A DNA stretch of 64,000 nt. Source: Flavobacterium kingsejongi. Lineage in GTDB: Bacteria > Bacteroidota > Bacteroidia > Flavobacteriales > Flavobacteriaceae. The notes under the pieces were generated by a model. That model saw only the letters and a program-made list of their open reading frames with translations, was not told the origin of the DNA and made no database searches. The stretch covers positions 310,001 through 374,000 of the forward strand of contig NZ_CP020919.1 in the NCBI RefSeq assembly GCF_003076475.1, read 5' to 3'. The translations under genes and the position numbers were made by a program. Of this stretch, positions 24,709-33,872 are shown one piece after another. Positions within the stretch are counted from its first letter, which is position 1. Each line of letters begins with the position of its first letter.

Positions 24709-25476
24709 TTAATCGGCCAGTAGATACGCTATGGAATATTCAAAAAATTCTTTTGGATTTTCAGCATGCAGCCAATGTCCTGCATTACTTACTGTTTTTA
24801 TTTCCATGTTTGGAAAGTGGTATTTAATACCTTCGTAATCTTCATCCAAAATATACCGGGACTTGTCTCCTCTTAGAAACAATGTTGGTTTTTCAAATAC
24901 GGCATCCTCTGGCAAGGCTTCTCCTATACTATCAATTTTAGCAGTTAATACAGGAAGGTTCATGCGAAAAGCAAGTTTTTCCGGAGTTTCACGATATACA
25001 TTTTTCATTAAAAACTGACGGGTTCCAAAGTCGGAAACGTATTCTTTCAGGGTCTCTTCAATTTGCCCTCGGTCGGGGCTATTTGAAAAATCGACTGCCT
25101 GCAACCCTTCCAGGATATCCTGATGGTGGGGCGGATAATATTTCACTCCAATATCTGCTACAATAAGCTTTTCTACTTTTTCGGGATAGGCAGTCGCAAA
25201 AAACATCACTACTTTCCCTCCCATAGAATGTCCGATCAGATCGACCGTTTGCAAATTGTGGCTTTCACAATATTCAAGCACATCACTGACCATAGCCGCA
25301 TAGCTAAACTCATCCGAATGAAAGCTCCTTCCATGATTTCGCAAATCCAGCATGTGAACCTCAAAACCCTGAGCCGCGAACTGCGTCCCTAATGTTTTCC
25401 AATTATCGGACATTCCCAGAAAACCATGCAAAATCAACAATGGCTTTCCCTGTCCTTCAATTCTTGAATAGAGCAT
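24709..25476 (-). CDS. Alpha/beta-hydrolase (YbfF-like esterase)
   Basis: This 255-residue cytoplasmic protein has a classic alpha/beta-hydrolase layout. It has an oxyanion HGFLGMSDNW near residue 17, LDLRNHGRS near residue 44, a nucleophile elbow GHSMGG with Ser84, and a late His in NAGHWLHAENP. The length and the LDLRNHGRSFHSD pattern resemble the E. coli YbfF acyl-ester hydrolase group. The natural substrate is not readable from sequence. It sits 56 nt downstream of pdxJ on the same strand and may share its transcript; a strong terminator follows it. Confidence 0.85.
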   Translation of the reverse strand: MLYSRIEGQGKPLLILHGFLGMSDNWKTLGTQFAAQGFEVHMLDLRNHGRSFHSDEFSYAAMVSDVLEYCESHNLQTVDLIGHSMGGKVVMFFATAYPEKVEKLIVADIGVKYYPPHHQDILEGLQAVDFSNSPDRGQIEETLKEYVSDFGTRQFLMKNVYRETPEKLAFRMNLPVLTAKIDSIGEALPEDAVFEKPTLFLRGDKSRYILDEDYEGIKYHFPNMEIKTVSNAGHWLHAENPKEFFEYSIAYLLAD

Positions 25477-25532
25477 GTTCTTTTATATTATATTAATTTA
25501 TCCTTATAGTTCAGATCAAACTGGCATTTGTA

Positions 25533-26246
25533 TTATTTCAGTCGGTGCAGGTAGCCATTAATTACATTATCCAATCCGAGATAGAGTGCTTCTGCAATTA
25601 AGGCATGCCCAATGGACACTTCCAACAGGCCAGGGACATTTTGTTTAAAAAACCGGATATTATCCAAACTCAGATCGTGCCCGGCATTTACCCCAAGCCC
25701 TAACGAAGTCGCTAAAGCTGCAGCTTCACTATACGGTAAAATTGCTTTTTGATTTCCCAAACCATATTGATGCGCAAAACTTTCGGTATACAGTTCTATC
25801 CTGTCTGCCCCTATTTCTTTTGCCCCTTCTACCATTGCAAGATCAGGATCTACAAAAACCGAAGTCCTGATATTATGCCTTTTGAATTCCTGAATAATTT
25901 CAGTTAGGAATGCTTTGTTTTTTACAGTATCCCAACCGGCATTGGATGTAATTGCATCATCAGCATCAGGAACAAGTGTTACCTGTTCGGGCTTCACTTC
26001 CAGGACGAGGTCAATAAATTTTAGCGCCGGATTTCCCTCAATATTAAATTCTGTATAGACAACCGATTTTAAATCACGGGCATCCTGGTACCGAATATGA
26101 CGTTCGTCCGGACGGGGATGAATGGTGATTCCCTGCGCACCAAATTCCTGAATATCCGCTGCTACTTTTAGTAAATCAGGAACATTTCCACCCCTGGCAT
26201 TTCGTAGTGTGGCAATTTTATTGATATTTACACTTAACTTTGTCAT
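25533..26246 (-). CDS. pdxJ: Pyridoxine 5'-phosphate synthase PdxJ
   Basis: This 237-residue TIM-barrel enzyme condenses 1-deoxyxylulose-5-phosphate with 3-amino-1-phosphohydroxyacetone to make pyridoxine 5'-phosphate (vitamin B6). Characteristic stretches are [51 protein letters not shown] (with Asp where many PdxJ have Glu), [23 protein letters not shown] and [17 protein letters not shown]. The length is normal for the family. It is divergent from the CBS-domain gene. Confidence 0.97.
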   Translation of the reverse strand: MTKLSVNINKIATLRNARGGNVPDLLKVAADIQEFGAQGITIHPRPDERHIRYQDARDLKSVVYTEFNIEGNPALKFIDLVLEVKPEQVTLVPDADDAITSNAGWDTVKNKAFLTEIIQEFKRHNIRTSVFVDPDLAMVEGAKEIGADRIELYTESFAHQYGLGNQKAILPYSEAAALATSLGLGVNAGHDLSLDNIRFFKQNVPGLLEVSIGHALIAEALYLGLDNVINGYLHRLK

Positions 26247-26371
26247 TTTTTCGTATATTATTTTAGATCAAAAAATTATTTCTCAGGAAGTCTTACGCAA
26301 AAATACAAAGTTAAACAGGTTGATTACTGCTAAATTTTGATTATTTTGCAATCAATTAGAGCGATACCATT

Positions 26372-27031
26372 ATGACAGAAATTACTGATTACATCAACCA
26401 GGACTTTAAACCTATTGACAGCAGTGCCACTATCGAAACCATACAGGACTTCTTTAGTGATCTTGATTTTTCTCATTTCCCTGTCTTAGAAGAAGGTGTC
26501 TACCAGGGCAGCATTGCCGCTGAAGATGTAGAGACTTTCGATGCTGATAAAAAAGTAAGCGAATACCGCTACATTCTCGAAGGATTTCTTGTCCGCAATA
26601 CTACAGCCTGGCTCGATGTACTGGAAGGTTTTGCCCGACACCACACGAATGTAATGCCTGTGTTGGATCAAAACAATACTTATTTAGGATATTATGAAAT
26701 CAATGACATCATTAAGTTCCTCTATGAGACTCCTTTCCTAAAAGAACAAGGCGGTGTTATTGTCGTAGAAAAAGGAATATTAGATTTTTCCATGAGTGAA
26801 GTAGCGCAAATTATCGAAACTAACGGTGGGAAAATATTAGGGCTTTTTATTTCAAACAGTACTTCCGAAACTGTAGAGATTACTGTAAAGATCAGTATCG
26901 GCAGTATTAACGAGATCATACAGACTTTCAGAAGATATAATTATGATATTATCTCCGAGCACATGGAAGACAACTATATCAACAGCCTGAAGGAACGCTC
27001 CGACTATCTCGACAAATACCTGAACATTTAA
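26372..27031 (+). CDS. CBS-domain protein with C-terminal ACT-like region
   Basis: This 219-residue soluble protein starts with a CBS pair. The first CBS covers about residues 10-65 (SATIETIQDFFSDLDFSHFP, then VLEEGVYQGSIAAEDVE). The second covers about residues 70-125 (TTAWLDVLEGFARHHTNVMP, then VLDQNNTYLGYYEINDI). The last 80 residues (GGKILGLFISNS, VEITVKISIGSINEIIQTFR, RYNYDIISEH) look like an ACT-type ligand-binding fold. CBS pairs usually bind adenosine nucleotides. Its position 46 nt before nadK suggests a link to nucleotide or NAD status, which is an inference from context. Confidence 0.85.
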   Translation: MTEITDYINQDFKPIDSSATIETIQDFFSDLDFSHFPVLEEGVYQGSIAAEDVETFDADKKVSEYRYILEGFLVRNTTAWLDVLEGFARHHTNVMPVLDQNNTYLGYYEINDIIKFLYETPFLKEQGGVIVVEKGILDFSMSEVAQIIETNGGKILGLFISNSTSETVEITVKISIGSINEIIQTFRRYNYDIISEHMEDNYINSLKERSDYLDKYLNI

Positions 27032-27077
27032 AAAAAAAACAACTCCGCGTTGTACACACCTCTCCAATCTTATTAAA

Positions 27078-27959
27078 ATGAAAGTTGCTATTTACGGATA
27101 TTACCTTAGCGTCACAGAATCTATTTTAAATGAAATCCTGAGTTTTCTACAGGCTCATAATGTCGAATTTGTTTTTGAAAAAAAACTATACGATAATTTA
27201 TCTGATGGTATCCTGCTGGCCAAAAACGCTGCAACTTTTTCTTCCAATAAAGACCTCGACAAAAGTTTTGACTTACTCATTAGTATTGGCGGTGATGGCA
27301 CCATACTGCGGGCCGCTACATTTGTACGCGATTCCGGCATTCCTATCTTAGGGATTAATGCAGGACGACTGGGATTTCTGGCCACAGTACAAAAGGAAAA
27401 TATCGAAAAATACCTGACCCTTGTTTTAGCAAAGGAATACACAACCTCTTCCAGGACGATACTGAATCTCAATCTTAGTCCCAAAAAACCAAATTTAAAA
27501 AATCTGAATTTTGCCCTAAACGAAGTTACCATCAATAGGAAAGATACCACTTCGATGATCTCCATAGAAACCTATTTAAATGGCGAATACCTGAATTCCT
27601 ACTGGGCAGACGGACTCATCATCTCAACCCCTACCGGTTCTACCGGATATTCTTTGAGCTGTGGCGGCCCTGTGGTGACACCTGATGCCAAAGTACTCAT
27701 CATTACGCCTATTGCACCGCACAACCTGAATGCCAGACCGTTGGTCATTCCTGAGAACACGGAAGTACGGCTAAAAGTTTCGGGCCGTGAAGAAAATTAC
27801 CTTGTCTCGCTCGATTCCAGGATCAATACTGTAAGCAACGACACCATCCTGACGATAAAAAAAGCGCCTTTCAAAATCAATATGATTGAATTTAAGGATG
27901 AAAGTTTCCTAAAAACCATCCGAAATAAATTACTTTGGGGAGAAGACAAAAGAAATTAG
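27078..27959 (+). CDS. nadK: NAD kinase
   Basis: This 293-residue enzyme phosphorylates NAD+ to NADP+. The hallmark GGDGT motif is visible in LISIGGDGTILRAATFVRD. NADK signatures follow in order: LGINAGRLGFLATV, FALNEVTINRKDTTSM, and the NAD-binding SNTPTGSTGYSLS-like block TPTGSTGYSLSCGGPV. A conserved C-terminal LVSLDSRINTVSN also fits. The gene is part of a conserved-looking run towards uppS and bamA. Confidence 0.96.
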   Translation: MKVAIYGYYLSVTESILNEILSFLQAHNVEFVFEKKLYDNLSDGILLAKNAATFSSNKDLDKSFDLLISIGGDGTILRAATFVRDSGIPILGINAGRLGFLATVQKENIEKYLTLVLAKEYTTSSRTILNLNLSPKKPNLKNLNFALNEVTINRKDTTSMISIETYLNGEYLNSYWADGLIISTPTGSTGYSLSCGGPVVTPDAKVLIITPIAPHNLNARPLVIPENTEVRLKVSGREENYLVSLDSRINTVSNDTILTIKKAPFKINMIEFKDESFLKTIRNKLLWGEDKRN

Positions 27960-28077
27960 GCTTTTTATGGGTACTCCTATACTATCTATAGTAAAACTTC
28001 CGTTAACTCTAAACTCACAGAAACACAGGACATAGTGTCTTTTAACTAAAAACCGGTTAATCTGCAGTAAGAATTAT

Positions 28078-28085
28078 TATATTTG
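28078..28085 (+). promoter_or_regulatory. -7 promoter element for the DUF6089-uppS-bamA run
   Basis: TATATTTG matches TAnnTTTG and lies 18 nt before the ATG at 28104. At the -33 distance there is GGTTAA, with TTA instead of TTG, so the promoter is probable but imperfect. Confidence 0.45.
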
Positions 28086-28103
28086 CACCCAATTTCCATC
28101 TAA

Positions 28104-28787
28104 ATGACGAAGATTTTATCATTCCTTTTTTGCCTTGTTAGCTTTAGTTTTGCCAGTGCGCAAATCCACGAAATAGGAATTTTTGCCGGTGGTAGTAATT
28201 ATGTAGGCGACGTAGGACCTACGACTTACATTGCCCCTAAAGATCTTGCAATAGGGCTTTTATACAAATGGAACAGAAGCCCACGCCATGCCTGGAGAGC
28301 CTCCTTCACCCAGGCCAATATCATTTCCAATGACATCGATTCCGAAGCGGCCAACCGTAACCAAAGAGGCTATAAGTTCAAAAATTCAATAAAAGAACTA
28401 TCATTAGGGTTGGAATTTAATTTTTTTGACTTTAATTTGCATAATTCAGGATTCCTGATTACTCCCTATGTCTACACCGGCCTTAGCTATTTTAGTTACG
28501 ACCAATTATATGTAATTGACGGCGAAACAAAAGTCAGCGATGACGACAAAAGTTTAGCCATACCAATGACAGTGGGGATTAAAGCAAGGATTTCTGATAA
28601 TTTTGTACTCGGTGTTGAATCAGGAGTACGCTATACGTTTACCGATAATCTGGACGGTAGCAATCCGGATAACGATGCCTATAAAAGCTTGCGGTTTGGA
28701 AACCTCAATAGCAATGATTGGTACATTTTTACCGGATTTACATTAACCTATACCTTCGGTAACAAACCCTGTTATTGTTCATATTAA
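28104..28787 (+). CDS. DUF6089-type outer-membrane beta-barrel protein
   Basis: This 227-residue protein has the signal peptide MTKILSFLFCLVSFSFASAQ. The mature chain alternates amphipathic strands (HEIGIFAGGSNYVGDVG, LAIGLLYKWNRSPRHAWRAS, YVYTGLSYFSYDQLYV). It ends in WYIFTGFTLTYTFGNKPCYCSY, that is, a small beta-barrel with a short Cys-containing tail. I recall DUF6089 proteins in this position upstream of uppS and bamA in flavobacteria. No biochemical role is known to me. The stop is 4 nt before uppS, so they are co-transcribed. Confidence 0.8.
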   Translation: MTKILSFLFCLVSFSFASAQIHEIGIFAGGSNYVGDVGPTTYIAPKDLAIGLLYKWNRSPRHAWRASFTQANIISNDIDSEAANRNQRGYKFKNSIKELSLGLEFNFFDFNLHNSGFLITPYVYTGLSYFSYDQLYVIDGETKVSDDDKSLAIPMTVGIKARISDNFVLGVESGVRYTFTDNLDGSNPDNDAYKSLRFGNLNSNDWYIFTGFTLTYTFGNKPCYCSY

Positions 28788-28791
28788 AGAA

Positions 28792-29532
28792 ATGGATTTA
28801 AAAAATACGATTAATAAAGAGCGCTTACCCAAACACCTGGCCATTATTATGGACGGAAATGGCAGATGGGCCAAGCAACAAGGATTACTTCGTGCTCTGG
28901 GGCATGAGAGCGGCACGAAAGCTGTTCGCGAAGTGGTAGAATCATGTGCCAAGTTGGGAATTGAAAATCTTACCTTATATGCTTTCTCTACAGAGAACTG
29001 GAACAGGCCCAAATTAGAAGTAGATACCCTAATGCGATTATTGATCAAATCGCTGAAAAGCGAATTGCCCACATTAATCAATAATGACATTCGACTGAAC
29101 TCGATTGGGAATCTTGAAAAATTGCCAAATTCTGCCAAAAAAGAGCTTTTGGAAGTGATTGAGAAGACCAAAAACAACAGCAGAATGACCCTTACTTTAG
29201 CCCTGAGCTACGGGTCTCGCGAGGAGTTAGTATCGGCAATAAAGAACATTTGCAGTAAAGTTAAAAATAATATAATTTCTATAGACGCTATTGACGAATT
29301 AATTATTAATCAGCATCTTTACACGCAAAATTTACCAGAAGTAGATTTATTAATCAGAACCAGTGGCGAACATAGAATCAGTAATTTCCTATTATGGCAG
29401 ATCGCCTATGCAGAATTATATTTCACGGATGTTTTATGGCCAGACTTTAGAGAACAAGATTTATATGAGGCTATCATTAGTTATCAAAAACGAGAACGTC
29501 GATTCGGAAAAACAAGTGAACAAATTAAATAA
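28792..29532 (+). CDS. uppS: Isoprenyl transferase (undecaprenyl diphosphate synthase)
   Basis: This 246-residue cis-prenyltransferase makes the C55 carrier for peptidoglycan and surface polysaccharides from FPP and IPP. Signatures are HLAIIMDGNGRWAKQQG (catalytic Asp and the G-N-G-R-W-A motif), LTLYAFSTENWNRP, LALSYGSREELV, the substrate-binding DLLIRTSGEHRISNFLLWQI, and YAELYFTDVLWPDF. The length is standard. It lies 4 nt after the DUF6089 gene and 10 nt before bamA. Confidence 0.97.
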   Translation: MDLKNTINKERLPKHLAIIMDGNGRWAKQQGLLRALGHESGTKAVREVVESCAKLGIENLTLYAFSTENWNRPKLEVDTLMRLLIKSLKSELPTLINNDIRLNSIGNLEKLPNSAKKELLEVIEKTKNNSRMTLTLALSYGSREELVSAIKNICSKVKNNIISIDAIDELIINQHLYTQNLPEVDLLIRTSGEHRISNFLLWQIAYAELYFTDVLWPDFREQDLYEAIISYQKRERRFGKTSEQIK

Positions 29533-29542
29533 TTACTTTTTA

Positions 29543-32188
29543 ATGTTAAACAAAAGCATAAAACTATTACTCACCATTGTAGTTTTAGGGAATTTTTTCC
29601 AATCACACGCTCAAGAGGATCAATCCTTTGATAACGGCAGGCAATATATTTTAGGTAACGTAGCCGTTACCGGAAAAGTCAGCTACAATGAACAAACCAT
29701 AATTACCTTCGCCGGTCTTGAAAAAGGACAACATATTACGGTACCCGGAGAAGAAATCACAAATGCCATTAAGAAGCTATGGAAATTAGGCCTTTTTAAT
29801 GACATCAACTTTTATGTTGACCGCGTTCAGGGAGATACTATATTCCTGGAACTTAACATCATCGAGCTCCCAAAGCTGAGCGACACCAAAATCACCGGTG
29901 TTAAAAAATCAAAAATAGAACCGCTTATTAAAGAAAACAACCTTACTAAAGGTAAAATTGTTAATGAGAACCTTATTACGACTACACGTAATTATATCGA
30001 AAACAAATACAAAAAGGATGGTTTTTACAAAACCAAAGTTGTCATTACCACTATTCCCGATACTACAAGTGGGAATGAGGTAAAAATGCTTGTTAATATT
30101 GACAAGGGAGACAAGGTTAAAATCCGTAAAATTGAATTTACTGGCAACACAACTTTCAATGCTGCAAAGCTGAAAAGTGCCATGAAAAATACAAAGGAGA
30201 AAAATCCTTTCCGTATATTTAAATTAGACTTCAAATCTTCCAAATTTGTAAAAGATAAATACAAGGAAGACTTAACAACCCTTATCGATAAATACAAGGA
30301 AAAAGGATACCGTGATGCCCGTATTGTATCGGATTCCGTTAGCTATGATAAAAAAAGCGATAAACTTGATATCAAAATCAACCTTGAAGAAGGAAACAAA
30401 TATTACGTAGGAAACATCAAATTCCTTGGAAATACCGTTTATACCGATCAAGGTCTGAATCGTCTTTTAGGTATTAAAAAAGGGGATGTATACAACGGCG
30501 TATTATTACAAAAAAGAATTGCAGATCCAACCAAACCAGACGGGGAAGATTTAACGAATTTATACCAGAATAACGGTTACCTGTTCTCTAATATCAATGC
30601 CGTTGAAGTACGTACTGCAAACGATACTATTGATTTCGAAATCCGTATCACAGAAGGCCCTATTGCTTACTTTAATAAAATTACTGTAGTAGGTAACGAC
30701 AAGACTAATGACCATGTAATATACAGGGAACTACGAACCAAACCTGGACAGAAATACAACAAAGAACTTTTGGTACGAACTATTCGTGAGCTTGGACAAT
30801 TGAGCTTCTTTGATCCACAAACCATACGTCCTGATTTCAAAAATGTAGATCCAGCTGCCGGAACGGTAGATATCGAATACAGTCTTGTAGAAAAAGGATC
30901 CAGCCAGGTAGAATTACAAGGTGGTTATGGTGGCGGTGGTTTTATCGGTACCTTAGGATTATCGTTCAATAATTTCTCCTTCCGTAATATCTTCAAAAAA
31001 GAAGCATACCACCCATTACCAATGGGAGATGGTCAGAAATTATCGTTACGACTTCAGGGAAGTACCTATTTCCAAACCTATAGCCTTTCGTTTTCCGAGC
31101 CTTGGTTTGGAGGAAAGAAACCGGTTCAGTTCTCTACATCCTTATCACACAGTAGACAGTTCTTATATAACTATTCGAGCAGAGATGTTGATAAGAGCAG
31201 AAGTTTCAACATTACATCCTTGTCCGTTGGTATCGCAAAAAAATTGACTGTGCCAGATGATTACTTCATCTTATCCCAATCGGTAAGTTTCCAATATTAT
31301 GATTTGCAAAACTATAATACCGGACTATTTACCTTTGGAAATGGTAACTCTAAAAACCTTGCTTATACTGTTGGGTTATCCCGGAACAGTAAAGGTTTCG
31401 ACCCTATCTTCCCAACCTATGGTTCTGAATTTAGTGTAAGTGCAAAAATGACATTACCATACTCTTTATTCAATGGTGTCAATTATGGGGACTTACAGAA
31501 CCAGGCAGAATATAAGTTAAAAAGTGTAGAGAACACCCCTTACCAGGATTCAAATAACAATATCGTAAATCCAGGTGATTATATTGACAGTAACAAAAAC
31601 AAAGTATTCAACGTTGCTGATGCTGCTCCTGATCAGGCTAAAATTGACCAGAAAAAATTCAACTGGCTTGAATATTATAAAATAAAATTCAAAGCTGATA
31701 ATTATACCAAACTTTTTGGTAAATTAGTCTTGCGTACTTTAGGAGAATTCGGTTATATGGGTGCTTACAACCACAATAGAGGATTAGTCCCATTTGAACG
31801 ATTCTTCGTTGGTGGTGATGGTCTGGCAAACTACTCCCTTGATGGTAGAGAGGTTATCCAGCTTAGAGGGTATCCAAATCAATCCCTGTCCTCTCAGGAT
31901 GGTGGAACGATTTACAACAAATATTCCTTAGAATTACGTTACCCGATTACCTTGAAACCGGCTGCATCGATTTATGCATTGGCGTTCCTGGAAGCTGGTA
32001 ATTCATTTGACACTTTTAAAACCTACAACCCATTTGATCTGAAACGATCTGCCGGAGTTGGATTAAGAGTATTTATGCCAGCATTTGGACTATTGGGTAT
32101 TGACTTCGGACATGGTTTCGATGCGGTGCCAGGAGAAACACAAAAAAGCGGATGGCAGACGCATTTTATCATTGGACAACAATTTTAA
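29543..32188 (+). CDS. bamA: Outer-membrane protein assembly factor BamA
   Basis: This 881-residue protein is the central beta-barrel insertase of the outer membrane. The start at 29543 gives a signal peptide MLNKSIKLLLTIVVLGNFFQ...HAQ; an earlier in-frame codon inside uppS is rejected. POTRA-like units follow (for example ILGNVAVTGKVSYNEQTIIT, VKIRKIEFTGNTTFNAAKLK, YYVGNIKFLGNTVYTDQGLN, AYFNKITVVGNDKTNDHVIY), then the barrel from about residue 460 with GGYGGGGFIGTLGLSFNN. The lid-loop motif V-R-G-Y/F appears as IQLRGYPNQ, and the chain ends in ...HFIIGQQF with terminal Phe. It leads into two Skp-like genes, forming an envelope-assembly operon. Confidence 0.96.
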   Translation: MLNKSIKLLLTIVVLGNFFQSHAQEDQSFDNGRQYILGNVAVTGKVSYNEQTIITFAGLEKGQHITVPGEEITNAIKKLWKLGLFNDINFYVDRVQGDTIFLELNIIELPKLSDTKITGVKKSKIEPLIKENNLTKGKIVNENLITTTRNYIENKYKKDGFYKTKVVITTIPDTTSGNEVKMLVNIDKGDKVKIRKIEFTGNTTFNAAKLKSAMKNTKEKNPFRIFKLDFKSSKFVKDKYKEDLTTLIDKYKEKGYRDARIVSDSVSYDKKSDKLDIKINLEEGNKYYVGNIKFLGNTVYTDQGLNRLLGIKKGDVYNGVLLQKRIADPTKPDGEDLTNLYQNNGYLFSNINAVEVRTANDTIDFEIRITEGPIAYFNKITVVGNDKTNDHVIYRELRTKPGQKYNKELLVRTIRELGQLSFFDPQTIRPDFKNVDPAAGTVDIEYSLVEKGSSQVELQGGYGGGGFIGTLGLSFNNFSFRNIFKKEAYHPLPMGDGQKLSLRLQGSTYFQTYSLSFSEPWFGGKKPVQFSTSLSHSRQFLYNYSSRDVDKSRSFNITSLSVGIAKKLTVPDDYFILSQSVSFQYYDLQNYNTGLFTFGNGNSKNLAYTVGLSRNSKGFDPIFPTYGSEFSVSAKMTLPYSLFNGVNYGDLQNQAEYKLKSVENTPYQDSNNNIVNPGDYIDSNKNKVFNVADAAPDQAKIDQKKFNWLEYYKIKFKADNYTKLFGKLVLRTLGEFGYMGAYNHNRGLVPFERFFVGGDGLANYSLDGREVIQLRGYPNQSLSSQDGGTIYNKYSLELRYPITLKPAASIYALAFLEAGNSFDTFKTYNPFDLKRSAGVGLRVFMPAFGLLGIDFGHGFDAVPGETQKSGWQTHFIIGQQF

Positions 32189-32226
32189 AAAGATTTGGCA
32201 CGATATTTTCTAAAGAGATTTAAGTC

Positions 32227-33270
32227 ATGAAGAAACAATTATTATTTCTGCTTTTATTGATCAGTGTGGCTACTGTCAAAGCTCAGACAAGAGGCGTCAG
32301 GCTCGGATATATCGATATGGAATATATCCTCCAGAATGTTCCCGATTATACTGATGCTAAAAACCAATTAGAGTTAAAAGCTCAAAAGTGGAAACAAGAA
32401 ATTGAACTGAAAAGAAATGAAGTCAATAAACTAAAAGAATCCCTGAAGACTGAAAAAGTGCTTTTGACAAAAGAATTGATTCTTGAAAAAGAAGAAGAGA
32501 TTACTTTTCAGGAGACTGAATTATTAGAATACCAACAAAAACGATTTGGCCCTACCGGCGATTTGATCATTCAAAAAGCAGCATTGGTAAAACCGATTCA
32601 GGACCAGATATTCACCATTGTTCAGGATATCGCAGAAAACAAATATGATTTTATATTTGATAAATCATCCGACCTGACCATGTTGTTTGCAGGAAAACGA
32701 TTCGACATAAGCGACCAGGTAATCCGCCGTCTTACCAGAGCTTCCAAAAGAGACCAGCTGAGCAAAAAACAGCTTAAAGAACTGGACGAAAAAGAAGCCA
32801 AAGAAGATATGCTGGACGAAAGCCCTGAAATGGCGGAAAGACAGAAATTGCTGGATGAGAAAAAGAATGCACGAGAACTTCTTTTAGAAGAGCGCAAAGC
32901 AGCAAGAGAAGCCAAGAAGAAAGAATATGAAGATCGAAAACAGCAACTGATTGATGAGCGAAATGCTAAAAAGAATGGCACGACGGTAACACCTACTGCA
33001 GATTCTAAAGAAGTAACAGACACTCCAAAAGCAGAAAGCAAAGAAAAAGCAAAAGAAGCTGATCCTGAAAAAGCAGCAAAGGAAACAGAAAAAGCAGTTG
33101 AAAAACAGCAAGCCCAGGAAGCTAAAAATGAGTCTTTAGAAGCCCGGAAGAAGAAACAAGAAGAGCGTAAACAACAAATTTTAGAGACAAGAGAAGCCGC
33201 TAAAAAAGCAAGAGAAGATAAGATTAAAGAAGCGCAGGACAAAAAAGAACAAAACAAAACCGAAAATTAA
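32227..33270 (+). CDS. OmpH/Skp-family periplasmic chaperone with long charged C-terminal extension
   Basis: This 347-residue protein has the signal peptide MKKQLLFLLLLISVATVKAQ. The first half is a Skp-like unit: GVRLGYIDMEYILQNVPDYT, a coiled-coil tentacle of charged residues, and a closing strand pair near YDFIFDKSSDLTMLFAG. Skp holds unfolded outer-membrane proteins for delivery to BamA. Residues from about 185 to the end are an unusual low-complexity extension made of K, E, A, R and Q, with repeated KKKxEERKQQ-type units, interrupted by a Thr/Pro/Ser segment near residue 255. Ordinary Skp proteins are about half this size. It is 38 nt after bamA and 20 nt before a second, normal-size Skp gene. 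Confidence 0.9.
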   Translation: MKKQLLFLLLLISVATVKAQTRGVRLGYIDMEYILQNVPDYTDAKNQLELKAQKWKQEIELKRNEVNKLKESLKTEKVLLTKELILEKEEEITFQETELLEYQQKRFGPTGDLIIQKAALVKPIQDQIFTIVQDIAENKYDFIFDKSSDLTMLFAGKRFDISDQVIRRLTRASKRDQLSKKQLKELDEKEAKEDMLDESPEMAERQKLLDEKKNARELLLEERKAAREAKKKEYEDRKQQLIDERNAKKNGTTVTPTADSKEVTDTPKAESKEKAKEADPEKAAKETEKAVEKQQAQEAKNESLEARKKKQEERKQQILETREAAKKAREDKIKEAQDKKEQNKTEN

Positions 33271-33290
33271 TTAATACTTTTAAAATTAAA

Positions 33291-33806
33291 ATGATGATGA
33301 AACAACTGAAAACTTTATTAATCGCAGCTATATTATTTGTTGGAGCAAGCCATACCGCTAATGCACAAGCCAAAATAGCCCATATTGATGTTAGTGATTT
33401 AATGTCAAAATACCCTGCTATGCTGAATGCTGATAAGCAACTGGAAACAGTAGGTAAAACTTACGATACACAATACAAAGGCCTTGTAGATGAGTATCAG
33501 GCAAAACTGAAAAAATATGAAGCTGAGTCTGCTACTGTAGGTGATAAAGTAAATGAAGAGCGTACTGTAGAAGTACAGGCGTTGCAAAAAAGAATTGTTG
33601 ATTACAGAGACAATGCACAAAAAGAATTGCAACAAAAAGAAATGGATCTTAAAAAGCCAATCGTAGAAAAAGTACGTTTAGCGATTCAAAAAGTTGCTAA
33701 AGCAAAAGGATACCAGTATGTACTTGATGCATCTACAGGCGGAGGTTTGTTATTAGCAGACGGTCCAAATTTATTAGACGATGTAAAGAAAGAATTAGGA
33801 TTCTAA
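33291..33806 (+). CDS. OmpH/Skp-family periplasmic chaperone
   Basis: This 171-residue protein (three successive ATG codons make the start ambiguous by one or two residues) has a signal peptide ending in ANAQ. The Skp pattern is typical: AKIAHIDVSDLMSKYPAMLN, a long helical pair rich in K/E/Q, then KAKGYQYVLDASTGGGLLLA. It should form the trimeric periplasmic chaperone that guards outer-membrane proteins on their way to BamA. It closes the uppS-bamA-ompH-ompH run and is followed by a strong terminator. Confidence 0.93.
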   Translation: MMMKQLKTLLIAAILFVGASHTANAQAKIAHIDVSDLMSKYPAMLNADKQLETVGKTYDTQYKGLVDEYQAKLKKYEAESATVGDKVNEERTVEVQALQKRIVDYRDNAQKELQQKEMDLKKPIVEKVRLAIQKVAKAKGYQYVLDASTGGGLLLADGPNLLDDVKKELGF

Positions 33807-33830
33807 TCTGATTCTAACATTATTTAAAAA

Positions 33831-33860
33831 CTGCTCAATTAAATTGAGCAGTTTTTTTTT
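33831..33860 (+). terminator. Terminator of the bamA-ompH operon
   Basis: CTGCTCAA (33831-33838) and TTGAGCAG (33844-33851) form a perfect 8-bp stem with a TTAAA loop, followed by nine T. The end of the T-run overlaps the -7 element of murI. Confidence 0.92.
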
Positions 33861-33867
33861 ATATTTG
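33860..33867 (+). promoter_or_regulatory. -7 promoter element abutting murI
   Basis: TATATTTG matches TAnnTTTG and ends 5 nt before the murI ATG at 33873. Its upstream part lies in the T-run and stem of the preceding terminator. It implies a nearly leaderless transcript if active; no TTG at -33 is evident. Confidence 0.5.
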
Positions 33868-33872
33868 TTTTT

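Noticed and set aside
29363..29542. Extended BamA N terminus starting inside uppS
   Set aside because: The upstream frame overlaps uppS in another frame and has no signal peptide; the ATG at 29543 gives a proper one.
32622..33257. 211-residue Ser/Phe/Cys-rich ORF antisense to the first Skp-like gene
   Set aside because: It is the mirror of a Lys/Glu/Ala-rich low-complexity coding tail and has no independent signals.
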